From NCBI GenBank assembly GCA_003669585.1, contig QWOQ01000007.1, positions 418,694 to 482,693 on the forward strand: a DNA stretch of 64,000 nucleotides, in the 5' to 3' direction. The position numbers and the translations under genes were made by a program. Source of the DNA: Planctomycetota bacterium (GTDB lineage Bacteria > Planctomycetota > Planctomycetia > Pirellulales > UBA1268). Numbering within the stretch: position 1 is the first letter of the stretch; each line of letters begins with the position of its first letter. The notes beneath the pieces are model-generated. The model was given only the letters and a program-made list of their open reading frames with translations, was not told where the DNA came from and did not search any database. Below, piece after piece: positions 53,268 through 61,355 of the stretch.

Positions 53268-55166
53268 CTATTTGCCGGCGGGAGCTATGTTATTGATGAG
53301 AACAGAGGCTGCCGATGCCAGCAGCATCAGGATCGTTGGCAGGTACCAGGCGAACTTCTGGCCCATAAAACGCTGGAGGGAAACGACAGAAATCTGCGTC
53401 GCCAGCCTATTGAAAACGCACAAGATGATCGTGAGCAGCCCCAATACACCCGGCACCCAGAGCCGCGTCCGGGCTTGGCTTATTGCCTGTCTAAGGGCTC
53501 CAACCTTTACCTTGGTAGTTTTCGTTGTTTTGCCTTTGTTAGCGACCCCAACACTATTCGTGGGCTGGCCGGCATCGGTGGCTAGGGATTGCCACGGTTT
53601 GTACTCGCGCAACACTGGCAAACCCACGCCGATAAAGGCAAGAAGCAATGATGAAAATACAGTGATCCGCCAAATCCACGCAAAACCGATCGACGAAGGA
53701 GCTTCGTTGAGAGTATTGCGGCGGTTATTAGAGCCCAAAAAATCACCGTCGGGCCACGTTAGGGTTCCGGCTTTACGATTAGGTCGGGGTTTGGGCCTTG
53801 GCATCATCACGCCCGCAGTGCCTTGGCCCATCGGATCTGATGCAACGGTGTGGGGCTCAGCCTTGGGTGGAGCAAGAAGATGGAGGAATTGCTGGTCGGC
53901 GTCTGCTGCCGGAGTCCGCGACGCAACGGCGATCGCATCCTCTCCAGCCTCCCGAATTGCAGCGGCGAGCGTTTTCGAAATTTCCCCGCCACTCCCGCCC
54001 AAGTTCTCGATTCCCACCTTCGTCGCGCAAGTCTGGAGAGACTCGTGGATTTCGAGAAGTTTTCCGAGCCTCGCGGTGCCGTTCGGCAGACTGGCCGCGT
54101 CCTTAACGATGTCCAGCGACTTCGAACAAAGCGAGGTGGAGATCGTCTCAATGGCTAGCTTCTCTAGCGAATTATGGTCGAGCACTGCCCCGGCCTTCCG
54201 AACGATCTCTATGAAGGCCTCAACGCTGTCCAAGTCGGAAGTAGTCTCGATCCGCTGCAGGGAATTACTGATCTCCGCAACGTAGCCGAAGTGTTCCGGC
54301 CGTGCATGCAACCGGTCGCACAGCCCTGCAAAACGTCCCGGACTATTGGAAATGAGGTCGGCGTATGTCGCTCTCGCAAAGGGGCTGGCAGGCTCCGTAT
54401 TTCCATCGCTCGCGAGGCTCTGGGCATCGATTATGAGAGGCTTACGTTCGCCTGAACGTGACATTATCGCGGCATAAAATGGTGACCCGCGATACGTGGC
54501 GAGAATCGATGCCTCCGGCAATCGGTCGTCGATGTCGATAACGTGGGTCGCAGCCACCCAGGACGAAAGCATTCCTCGGGGCAGAACGTCACCAATAGCG
54601 GCAATGATCTCGAGAACGGCTTTGCCCGCAATCTGCTTGGAGTCGGAGGTGGATTGCACTAGAACGACGGGCCTCTTTGTTTCCTGATAGCGGACAACAG
54701 TTTCAGCGGCGGCAGAGACAGCCTTCGCTAGCGAAGGACTCGCCGCGGCAGGAGGGGGCGGCGGATCCAGCCGTGGCTGCGGCTCGATCCAGCCGACAAC
54801 TGCCTGCCTCGGATCGGCGGCGTGAGCGGCGGCGCTACGCACTAAGTCACCGCACGATATGGAAGACTCGAGGGGCAAGAGTAAATGGCGGGCAAACGGG
54901 ATGCGTCGACCAGTGTGATCCGTACCCATCTCGATGCGTGAAAACTCAATTCGGCCGCACAGCATCCCAACGATGTATCGCGATTGGGTCGCCGCCGGCG
55001 CATAAGCCGTGTAGTCCCGATGTCGCTCGAGCTTTCGGGCCGCGTCCGCAGGAAAGCTGCGGGTGCTCGCTATGACACCTAGATCTGTGGCGCCCGGCAG
55101 GAGGAGTCTCGGTGCGGAGCCGTAGACAAGCTCATGAGCTTCGACACCGACAGGTCGGCTAGGCAT
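53268..55166 (-). CDS. GAP1-like GTPase-associated protein with C-terminal membrane anchor
   Basis: A 632-residue protein. The N-terminus (HELVYGSAPRLLLPGATDLGVIASTRSFP) resembles the N-terminal domain of GTPase-associated protein 1 (GAP1-N2 family) as I recall it. The middle is helical. Three hydrophobic segments follow near residues 510 (ITVFSSLLLAFIGVGLPVL), 575 (VPGVLGLLTIILCVFNRLA) and 615 (FAWYLPTILMLLASAASVLI), so the C-terminus is membrane-anchored. Its stop-proximal neighbour upstream is the GTPase gene, with an 8-bp overlap (55159-55166). Such pairs form the core of predicted GTPase-centred conflict systems. Family assignment by eye only. Confidence 0.7.
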   Translation of the reverse strand: MPSRPVGVEAHELVYGSAPRLLLPGATDLGVIASTRSFPADAARKLERHRDYTAYAPAATQSRYIVGMLCGRIEFSRIEMGTDHTGRRIPFARHLLLPLESSISCGDLVRSAAAHAADPRQAVVGWIEPQPRLDPPPPPAAASPSLAKAVSAAAETVVRYQETKRPVVLVQSTSDSKQIAGKAVLEIIAAIGDVLPRGMLSSWVAATHVIDIDDRLPEASILATYRGSPFYAAIMSRSGERKPLIIDAQSLASDGNTEPASPFARATYADLISNSPGRFAGLCDRLHARPEHFGYVAEISNSLQRIETTSDLDSVEAFIEIVRKAGAVLDHNSLEKLAIETISTSLCSKSLDIVKDAASLPNGTARLGKLLEIHESLQTCATKVGIENLGGSGGEISKTLAAAIREAGEDAIAVASRTPAADADQQFLHLLAPPKAEPHTVASDPMGQGTAGVMMPRPKPRPNRKAGTLTWPDGDFLGSNNRRNTLNEAPSSIGFAWIWRITVFSSLLLAFIGVGLPVLREYKPWQSLATDAGQPTNSVGVANKGKTTKTTKVKVGALRQAISQARTRLWVPGVLGLLTIILCVFNRLATQISVVSLQRFMGQKFAWYLPTILMLLASAASVLINNIAPAGK

Positions 55167-56754
55167 TCCAAAGGCCCCCCTTACGCTTTTTCGTCGCTTC
55201 AGGGTTGTCGAGTGTCAGCCCCGGTTTTCTCGGCAGAGGTTTTGGCGCTTCGCTCGTCGTCCCTATCGATGCCCCGGCCACCGGGGCATCGGACGCGTTC
55301 TTCGGTCGCTCCACATTGGGTATATGGCAGGAAGTGCCCGAACCCGGATCGACGACATTAGTGCCACAATACCCCCAGTCGACTGTGATCCGCTGCCCAG
55401 AGTCAGGGAATTGCAAGGTGAGGCGATCCGGAGTCTTGGCGACGACTGCAAGCGGCGATCCATGCCGCTTGTTCGATACTGCTGAGAAGACGAACTTCCA
55501 CCGGTACAGTAGCCAAAGCAATGGATCCGTCACACGAATCGGATTGATATCGCCGCGTCGCACCTGCAACTGGTCCGATCCATCAGGGGCCTTGCCTAGC
55601 TTTGGGCCTGTGCCGAGGGCACTGACAGGAAAATATCGAACAACGGAGAAACTCTGCTCTGCGACTTGCACGAACTGAGGTGCAATGTCCTGGAGGAGTT
55701 GCCGTACGAGGAGCGAATTGTGGTTAATCTCCTCGAGATGTAGTGCCGCGATGCCATGTTTCCCGAGCCACTCGATCGAAGTGTCGTCGATCGTGGCCCA
55801 GGAAGGAAGGAGCGAACGCCAAGCATCAAATTTCTGCACACACACAGCGAGCGGAATGTCTATGCGATCGCGGGAGGCAAGTCCGCGAAATGCACGAATC
55901 TGGTCGATGACGTTGACCAGCGTCTCAGTTTGTTCGCAGTCCTTGGTTATCTCGCTGATCTGCGGGTCGGATGACCCCGCGAGACGTTCGCGAACTGCTG
56001 CGTCCTGCAGAATGTCGAAGACAAAGATGACGCCGCTAGAGTGCGCGAGATGCCTTGTGGTCTGGTTTGATGCTTGACGGTGGTAATTATTTTCTGGATC
56101 AAAGGTCTCGCCGGCGTTGTCGTAAAATACGAAGTTGGCGTCGGCAACGCTCTTTCCAGCCAAGACGCGGGGGTGGTCGGGGGTCGGCACAAGCCGAAAT
56201 ATGAACGGCTTGGGGAGTAGTACGTCCATGCTATCAAGCGTGACGGCCGAAGTGTTGTGGCCTTCTCGCGTCTTTTCGAGGAAGGTGTTTTCGTCGCGTG
56301 ATCCCCGAAAGAGAGTCTTTTCAAGCCTCTGCAGGGATCTCGCCTCTGGGTTATCGCAGTAGGACAGCGTGAACTTGAATTGCTTGGCCATCTGCAGGCC
56401 CAGTTGGTGGAGCATCGCCGTGAGAAAGTAGGTCTTTCCAGAAAACGGCGCGCCACCGAGCGAGAAGAAGAATGGCCGCCGCTCCAGCAGTTCATGCGGA
56501 ATTTGCAGGTGGCACCGCGGGCAGGCGCGGTCGGTCATTTCCAACCCGTTTGGGTCACGAACGATCCCTTTGCGGTCCGGAGAAACTTCGTGGGGGCCAA
56601 ATCGTTTGTGGGCTTCCGGATCCTTGATGACTGGATCGCCGCGTAACAGGTCATGCTTAGACACGTACAAGGCGTCATCGTCGTGAAATTCGTACCAGCA
56701 GTGTGGGCAGACGACCTCACGGTGCGTGAGTTTCGAAAAATTTCTGGCGCACAT
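55159..56754 (-). CDS. TRAFAC-class GTPase with N-terminal zinc ribbons (double-GTPase-like)
   Basis: A 531-residue protein. N-terminal zinc ribbons: C2, then CPHCWYEF at C16/C19, and ACPRCH at C78/C81. P-loop GGAPFSGKTYFLTAML is at residues 100-108. A Thr/switch region and FYDNAGETFDP (a G3-like DxxGE) lie near 215, and VQKFDAW near 330 fits a G4-like (N/T)KxD position. The zinc-ribbon-plus-GTPase form and the segment CPHCW resemble the double-GTPase 2 family. GTP hydrolysis may switch the operon's effectors. Start uncertain: ATG 56754 was chosen for a GAGG upstream and because the homologous part begins there; the frame extends to 56928. Confidence 0.82.
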   Translation of the reverse strand: MCARNFSKLTHREVVCPHCWYEFHDDDALYVSKHDLLRGDPVIKDPEAHKRFGPHEVSPDRKGIVRDPNGLEMTDRACPRCHLQIPHELLERRPFFFSLGGAPFSGKTYFLTAMLHQLGLQMAKQFKFTLSYCDNPEARSLQRLEKTLFRGSRDENTFLEKTREGHNTSAVTLDSMDVLLPKPFIFRLVPTPDHPRVLAGKSVADANFVFYDNAGETFDPENNYHRQASNQTTRHLAHSSGVIFVFDILQDAAVRERLAGSSDPQISEITKDCEQTETLVNVIDQIRAFRGLASRDRIDIPLAVCVQKFDAWRSLLPSWATIDDTSIEWLGKHGIAALHLEEINHNSLLVRQLLQDIAPQFVQVAEQSFSVVRYFPVSALGTGPKLGKAPDGSDQLQVRRGDINPIRVTDPLLWLLYRWKFVFSAVSNKRHGSPLAVVAKTPDRLTLQFPDSGQRITVDWGYCGTNVVDPGSGTSCHIPNVERPKNASDAPVAGASIGTTSEAPKPLPRKPGLTLDNPEATKKRKGGLWNA

Positions 56755-56885
56755 CTCAAATCGCCTCGCGGTCGAGTTGGGGGTTCCGTCCATAGGAAAA
56801 GGGGGGCTGTATTTCCGGAAACGTACCACACTAGAGGGTGGATGTCTATGGGACGGTTTTTGCATTCGGAGCTTTGAATTCGTAG

Positions 56886-57572
56886 CTATGAATTGGGGGC
56901 TCGCTCCCAAACGCGGCGAAATCCACATCCTGCATTCCCGCTCGACGGATCGGCTGGACGCCGGGCTGTCAGCCCTAGGGTCGGCTCAGTGGACCGATAT
57001 CCGCGGACTGTGACCTTCTGCCCGGCAAGCCACGCGCGGCCGCGGACGCCACTGTCCGCCCGCCAGTAGCGACTGGCATACCCGTCAAAACACCACTCTT
57101 GGGCTGCGGCCGAAAGTGCGGGGTTGGCACGCTGCAGGAGCCCCGCCGCCATCGCGGTCTCCCATTCGGCTTCGAAGGGGAGTCTAGCGCCAGAAAAATG
57201 GCAAACCGCTGCGGCCTCGAACCAAGTGAGGCCGAGTGCAGGCAGATCCCCACGCGGAAGTTGCCAAGAAACAGGAGCGTCGGCGAGGGTCATTTGGCGG
57301 ATTGTTTCGCAGCGATTATCGACCGATGCTGGCTGCGCGGAATCCGAAAACGGATTGCCGTCCGCCGCCCGCCACCACAACGAATCGGCATATCCACCCG
57401 AGGTGACGAACGCCTCGAACGCCCGCCACGAGAGAAGATCCTGGTCGATCCACACATCGCCAATAAACCGTCGCATATGACGAGGAGAGGCGTTTGGGGT
57501 GCTGTCGTTACCGATCCAGTAATCGCCCGCGGGCAATTTGCGAGCGATTGGCATTTCTACGGGTTGTGGCAC
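56886..57572 (-). CDS. SUMF1/FGE-domain protein, first gene of the GTPase operon
   Basis: A 228-residue protein of the SUMF1 (sulfatase-modifying-factor/EgtB-like) fold: LPAGDYWIGND at the start, LGLTWFEAAAVCHFSGARLPFEAEWETAM near residue 115 (the typical W-EAxxxC...RLPxEAEWE block) and GCGFRRVW at the end. Only a single cysteine appears in the key block; a catalytic Cys pair of true formylglycine-generating enzyme is not seen. In several conflict systems this fold acts as an inactive or binding module. GTG at 57572; ATG at 57554 is also possible. A 57-bp gap separates it from its neighbour only if the later GTPase start is correct. Confidence 0.8.
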   Translation of the reverse strand: MPQPVEMPIARKLPAGDYWIGNDSTPNASPRHMRRFIGDVWIDQDLLSWRAFEAFVTSGGYADSLWWRAADGNPFSDSAQPASVDNRCETIRQMTLADAPVSWQLPRGDLPALGLTWFEAAAVCHFSGARLPFEAEWETAMAAGLLQRANPALSAAAQEWCFDGYASRYWRADSGVRGRAWLAGQKVTVRGYRSTEPTLGLTARRPADPSSGNAGCGFRRVWERAPNS

Positions 57573-57796
57573 CTGATTGCCCCACTGATTCGTTCGGCCG
57601 AAGTGCGTCGCTCTAGCTTTCCGTGGGAAAAGTCATCCCTAACCTTTTTCCACTCGGTCGACCTAGGAAACGCCGAGTGTTTCTTGGCAGGGCAATCGCA
57701 TCTTCTGAAGGCGTTTCAAGTCTTGCAGTTGAGTCGTCATAAAGCAAGCGAGTGGGAGTGCCGCTCGCTCTTGAGCCCCCGTTGTGGAGGACGACT

Positions 57797-58130
57797 TATG
57801 ATTGCTTCAAAGAGCCCTGCAATTTTTCACACTTTGATGACCTGACCGATATGGTCGTCATCGCCTCGTGCGCAGCAATCTGCGGCTTAAAGATGGGCTG
57901 ATGCCGAGCGATTCGGCAAGAAGAAGAAGGAATTTTTTGTCCGGTTTCTCTAGCTTTCCAGCGACATCCCATCGCACGACACACTTGGCCGAGTGTTCGC
58001 TCGGCTCGACACGTCCGAGTTCTATGCCTACCTGCAACGATGGGGTCGCTCGCTCAATAGCGAGTTAACCGATCACGGAGTCCGACTGGACGACAAGAAC
58101 CTCCGGCATCGTTCGGCGTCGGTCATCGCT
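57797..58130 (+). pseudogene. ISAs1-family transposase remnant
   Basis: Translation across frames gives FDDLTDMVVIASCAAICGLK, FGKKKKEFFVRFL-stop-LSSDIPSHDTLG, then RVFARLDTSEFYAYLQRWG. This matches the N-terminal third of ISAs1 transposases (the IPSHDTLGRVFARLD motif is diagnostic). An in-frame stop and at least one frameshift disrupt it, and it is cut off where the IS3-like remnant begins (about 58130). Confidence 0.8.
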
Positions 58131-58137
58131 TCAGCCG

Positions 58138-58341
58138 GGAGTTCTTCTCAAGATCCTTCAGCCGCTTGGCCTGGTCAATGCGGAGGCCACCGTACTGCTT
58201 ATTCTTTTCACGAGTACGTCTGCTCTGTCACGCCGATCTTCTTGATCGCCTCAATGACGGTCTTGCCTCGCCCTACCTCCACTTCGACCTCTAGTAGATT
58301 GGAGGATCTGCTCGGCCAGTTCTTTCTTTCCGCGTGGCATT
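58138..58341 (-). pseudogene. IS3-family OrfA remnant
   Basis: On the minus strand, an ATG at 58341 opens MPRGKKELAEQI, then LLEVEVEVGRGKTVIEAIKKIGVTEQTYS and QYGGLRIDQAKRLKDLE, in shifted frames. This is the OrfA helix-turn-helix and leucine-zipper region of IS3-type elements. OrfB and the catalytic DDE domain are absent. Confidence 0.75.
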
Positions 58342-58763
58342 GATGTTCTCCGTTATCGTTTTGACACTAGATTCTCTCTCTGAAAGTGGTGCTGCTTAAG
58401 GGGGGGCAGGTCAGATCTAGGATCGAAGCTCAACCAATAACCAAAACGCCTAACGAAGGTCACTGCACCGAACTCGGGTGGGCCGCGTGGGTTTCCAGTT
58501 CGAGCGTCTTGGGCCGCCCGGGTCTTGTTGGGGCGGCAGATGTAGGTTTGGGAGCCTTGAAAAATTGGTGGGTCAATTTGGAAGCTGAACAAGAATCCGT
58601 ACAGTTCTGTTCAGTTTTGTAAAAATGGCCCACAATTAAGCAAACTATCAACAGGCAATCACCATACCGCTGATTACCACATTTTGAACAAAACACTGTT
58701 TCCCATTTGTCTAAGACCTCAGTTGTATTACGGCTATTGACTTAGCAGAAATCGAAAAGGTTA
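58342..58763. other. Noncoding gap with a dispersed repeat
   Basis: About 420 bp. It contains the ~70-bp block at 58527-58597 related to 45968-46040. No gene supported. Confidence 0.5.
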
Positions 58764-59689
58764 TTATTGCCGCTTGTATGAGTCCAAGAACTTTTTCTCA
58801 AAAAGTAATCCCTCAATCCGGAAAGTTTCTGAAGTCGCATCATAGTTACTTACATTTATCTTGGAATTCCTGTTTTTAAATTTTTTCAAATATAAAAGTT
58901 GGACACTAACATACCCAAGCGAGCCAATAAAAACCGAAAAGCAGAGCCCGCAGAGCGACTGAAGCCCCTTGGAGCGTACGATTACTCGTTCTAATGAAAA
59001 CAATAAAGGTGGTAAGAGTGCCCCGGCAATACACCAAGCTACGAGAAGCATATAAGCAAAGGAAAAGAATGCGATAAGTGAAAAGTATAAATATTTTTTA
59101 ATTTTCTTTGCGCGATCTATCGCGATCGATCGAGAGCATAATGTACATATCCGCAGGATATCGGGCAGTCGACGGTTCTCGTCGAAGCTATCGCGATCGA
59201 TCGAGAGCATAATGTACATATCCCATATGATATTTCACATTGTTTTTCTAAAATTTTTCCGACAACATCACCTAATAAGGGTACAAGGTCCGAGAATCCG
59301 GCGACTGGAGCATAAGTAACTATCCATGTTTGGGTCTCCGCCGGAGCAAGCTCACTTCCGCAAACAATGCAGTTCCGTAGTATGATAGGTGATTTTTCGA
59401 CAATCTGTTTGCCATCTTTTCTAAAGACAAAATGGGTCTGCTTAGGAGGTGGACTAATTGAGAGCGGGTCTTGCGGAAGCTTCAAACGGACTGATTGCTG
59501 ATGCTGCGTCTGGGCCAATACCGGAGTCAGCGGAACCACTGGTTCGACGATCGCTGCCGGTGTAACTTCAGCCGGTGCGATGGCGGGAATCAAAATTGGT
59601 TGACCGCATTTCGGGCACTTTCCTGTTTTTCCTGCCCATGTGTCTTTTGCATTTATTTTAGCACCACAGTTGCACTGCACTCTAATCAT
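58764..59689 (-). pseudogene. Zinc-ribbon membrane protein broken by a 71-bp duplication
   Basis: The N-terminal part (MIRVQCNCGAKINAKDTWAGKTGKCPKCGQP) is an MJ0042-like zinc ribbon, followed by a Pro/Ala linker, a second CIVC...CTLC cysteine pair and, in the next frame, DRAKKIKKYLYFSLIAFF with two or three membrane helices. A partial tandem duplication adds 71 bp, so the frame ends at 59117. Without it the gene would encode 284 residues. The protein would have cytoplasmic zinc ribbons and a membrane end. The downstream part could only be made by restart. Confidence 0.8.
59117..59223. repeat. Partial tandem duplication, 71-bp period
   Basis: The 36-bp segment beginning CTATCGCGATCGATCGAGAG at 59117-59152 is repeated exactly at 59188-59223. 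The 35 bp between (59153-59187) are present once. The CGATCGATCGCGAT core is itself self-complementary, which may have promoted slippage. Confidence 0.9.
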
Positions 59690-59795
59690 GGCAGAAATGT
59701 CTCCCATTATGAAATTGCAAATTGCTTAATTGAAAAACTGAACTTGAACTTTGCACAACTGTCAAGCACTGATACGGCAACGCTTTGTGTTCAAA

Positions 59796-60914
59796 TTACT
59801 CACGAGAACCGAACCACTTTTTGTTCATTTCTTTAAAAAAACCAACCTCTTCGAGATTAAGAAGCGCAATATTAATACGCTCTCGAAGCGGACTTTCTGT
59901 AGGAATAGCGATGCCGTAACTCTGGTGTTCAAACAGCGGGCCAATCAGTCGAACCTCGCAGAAATTGGATTGATTAATTGTATAAGACAACATAGGAGCA
60001 TCAAAAACGACGGCTTCTGCACGACCACTCGCCACAATGGAAAATGCGTCTTCGAGGGACGCGCACTCAACAACCCGGGCGTTTATATCTTTAAGGCTTT
60101 GAACGCAATTAGTTCCCTCGAGTGTGGCCACAACTCGTCCCGAAAGATCCTCCGGACCAGCGATCGCGCCCGTGATTGCCTCAGCAGTCATTTGTGCAGA
60201 CAGTGTCGCCGTGAATGAAGAAACGAGGATAATACTGCCGATCATCCACGCGATCGCAACAAGGCGACCAAGAACGCTTACGGGTGACTTGTTTTCACAG
60301 CCTCCGGTGATAATTGTCGCAATACTCCACCACATAGCCTCCGAGAAACCTGCTGCGTAAGACTTTGGAAAGCATTCGGCATTCACAGAACGCTCGAAAA
60401 ACCATATGAGGTTTGCCGCTAGAAACGTTAGAAATATCAAGGCCCCTAGCATGGCAAGAAAATCACCGGACAAAAACTTTGATAACGTTGCTATCCATGT
60501 TGGAGCGATGCCGGAAGGAATCGCAATACGCAAACCCGAAGAATAAAAAAAATGTGTAAAATCGACCACTGACTCGCGATCCGACGTGATCGTAATCGCC
60601 GCAATAGCGGCATCCGCTTTGTTTTCCTGAAGGCTGCGTAACATATCAGCCACAGTCGCCTTAATATCAAACTCCGAACGTACATTAAGTTGCTTCGCAA
60701 TCTCGTTCCACAAGTCTATTGAATAGCCACGACAACCCGTTGTCTCAACAAAAACAAACGGTTTCACGTCCTTGACAACAATTCGGAGCACCTCTTCGCC
60801 TCGGGGCTCTTGGGCCGTTACGAATGATGCGAACCCTAAAAACACGACGACAAACACCAACAATCCCCGATTTGTCTTGTTGCGGATCATGTTTCGAACG
60901 TGCAATAACGGCAT
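59796..60914 (-). CDS. Prokaryotic ionotropic glutamate-receptor-like channel (GluR0-type)
   Basis: A 372-residue protein: signal peptide (GLLVFVVVFLGFASFVTA), periplasmic substrate-binding lobe S1 (GCRGYSIDLWNEIAKQLN, DAAIAAITITSDRESVVDFTHFF), membrane helix (AMLGALIFLTFLAANLIWFF), re-entrant pore AMWWSIATIITGGCENKSP, a second helix LVAIAWMIGSIILVSSFTATLSAQM, and lobe S2 to the end (SYGIAIPTESPLRERINIAL). The SSFTATLSA segment resembles the SYTANLAAF motif of eukaryotic receptors. The filter TGGCENKSP departs from the GluR0 TVGYGD-like form, so ion selectivity is unclear. Start 60914 or, more likely, 60890; promoter at 60982-61010. Confidence 0.87.
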   Translation of the reverse strand: MPLLHVRNMIRNKTNRGLLVFVVVFLGFASFVTAQEPRGEEVLRIVVKDVKPFVFVETTGCRGYSIDLWNEIAKQLNVRSEFDIKATVADMLRSLQENKADAAIAAITITSDRESVVDFTHFFYSSGLRIAIPSGIAPTWIATLSKFLSGDFLAMLGALIFLTFLAANLIWFFERSVNAECFPKSYAAGFSEAMWWSIATIITGGCENKSPVSVLGRLVAIAWMIGSIILVSSFTATLSAQMTAEAITGAIAGPEDLSGRVVATLEGTNCVQSLKDINARVVECASLEDAFSIVASGRAEAVVFDAPMLSYTINQSNFCEVRLIGPLFEHQSYGIAIPTESPLRERINIALLNLEEVGFFKEMNKKWFGSRE

Positions 60915-60939
60915 GCGGGCGCATTCAAGGAGGTGTCTA

Positions 60940-61098
60940 TGAAACCATTTACGAAGGGATCTACCCCCCGGTTAGAAGAGTACTCTATTCAATCGCATTT
61001 CAATTGTCAACAAAATCCAAAAACTCATGAATTTTCCAGATTCAGATTCAAATTGTCCCAAAGAATATTTGAATCAAAGCCAGAATATGGCAGCGCGC
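60940..61098 (-). repeat. Shared promoter repeat, copy 2
   Basis: About 160 bp related to 45785-45946, covering the promoter and ~85 bp upstream. It lies directly before the glutamate-receptor-like gene in the same orientation as copy 1 before the lipoprotein gene. Confidence 0.75.
60982..61010 (-). promoter_or_regulatory. Promoter of the glutamate-receptor-like gene
   Basis: TTGACA (61010-61005), 17-nt spacer, TAGAGT (60987-60982) on the minus strand; the same architecture as copy 1. Confidence 0.65.
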
Positions 61099-61295
61099 CC
61101 ATCCCGCCAGCACCAAGTTCTGAAATCAATCGGAATCGACCTGCCAAAATCGAACCAAGTGAAAATTCAATCTCGTTGCTCATCACAAAAATCTCAGGAC
61201 ACAAAAAAACAGATGCCTCAATAAAATACTTGAGTTCAATAACGCAGCCTTCTAGTAGTGAGAATAACTGCTAGAAGGTGGGGGGTTCACCTCTG

Positions 61296-61355
61296 ACTCG
61301 CTGCGGCAACGTCAGGCTTCGGCATCCGCCTCGCCCTCCATGCCTGCGCTTACTG
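61296..61355 (-). repeat. Dispersed gene-tail repeat, copy C
   Basis: Sequence directly after the SUMF1 gene stop, similar to 40072-40140 and 42768-42848. Confidence 0.7.

Noticed and set aside
53272-54285. A 337-codon plus-strand frame
   Set aside because: Antisense to the GAP1-like gene, whose three membrane helices and operon position support the minus strand.
57099-57845. A 248-codon plus-strand frame
   Set aside because: It is antisense to the SUMF1-like gene at the operon head and its translation has no family features.
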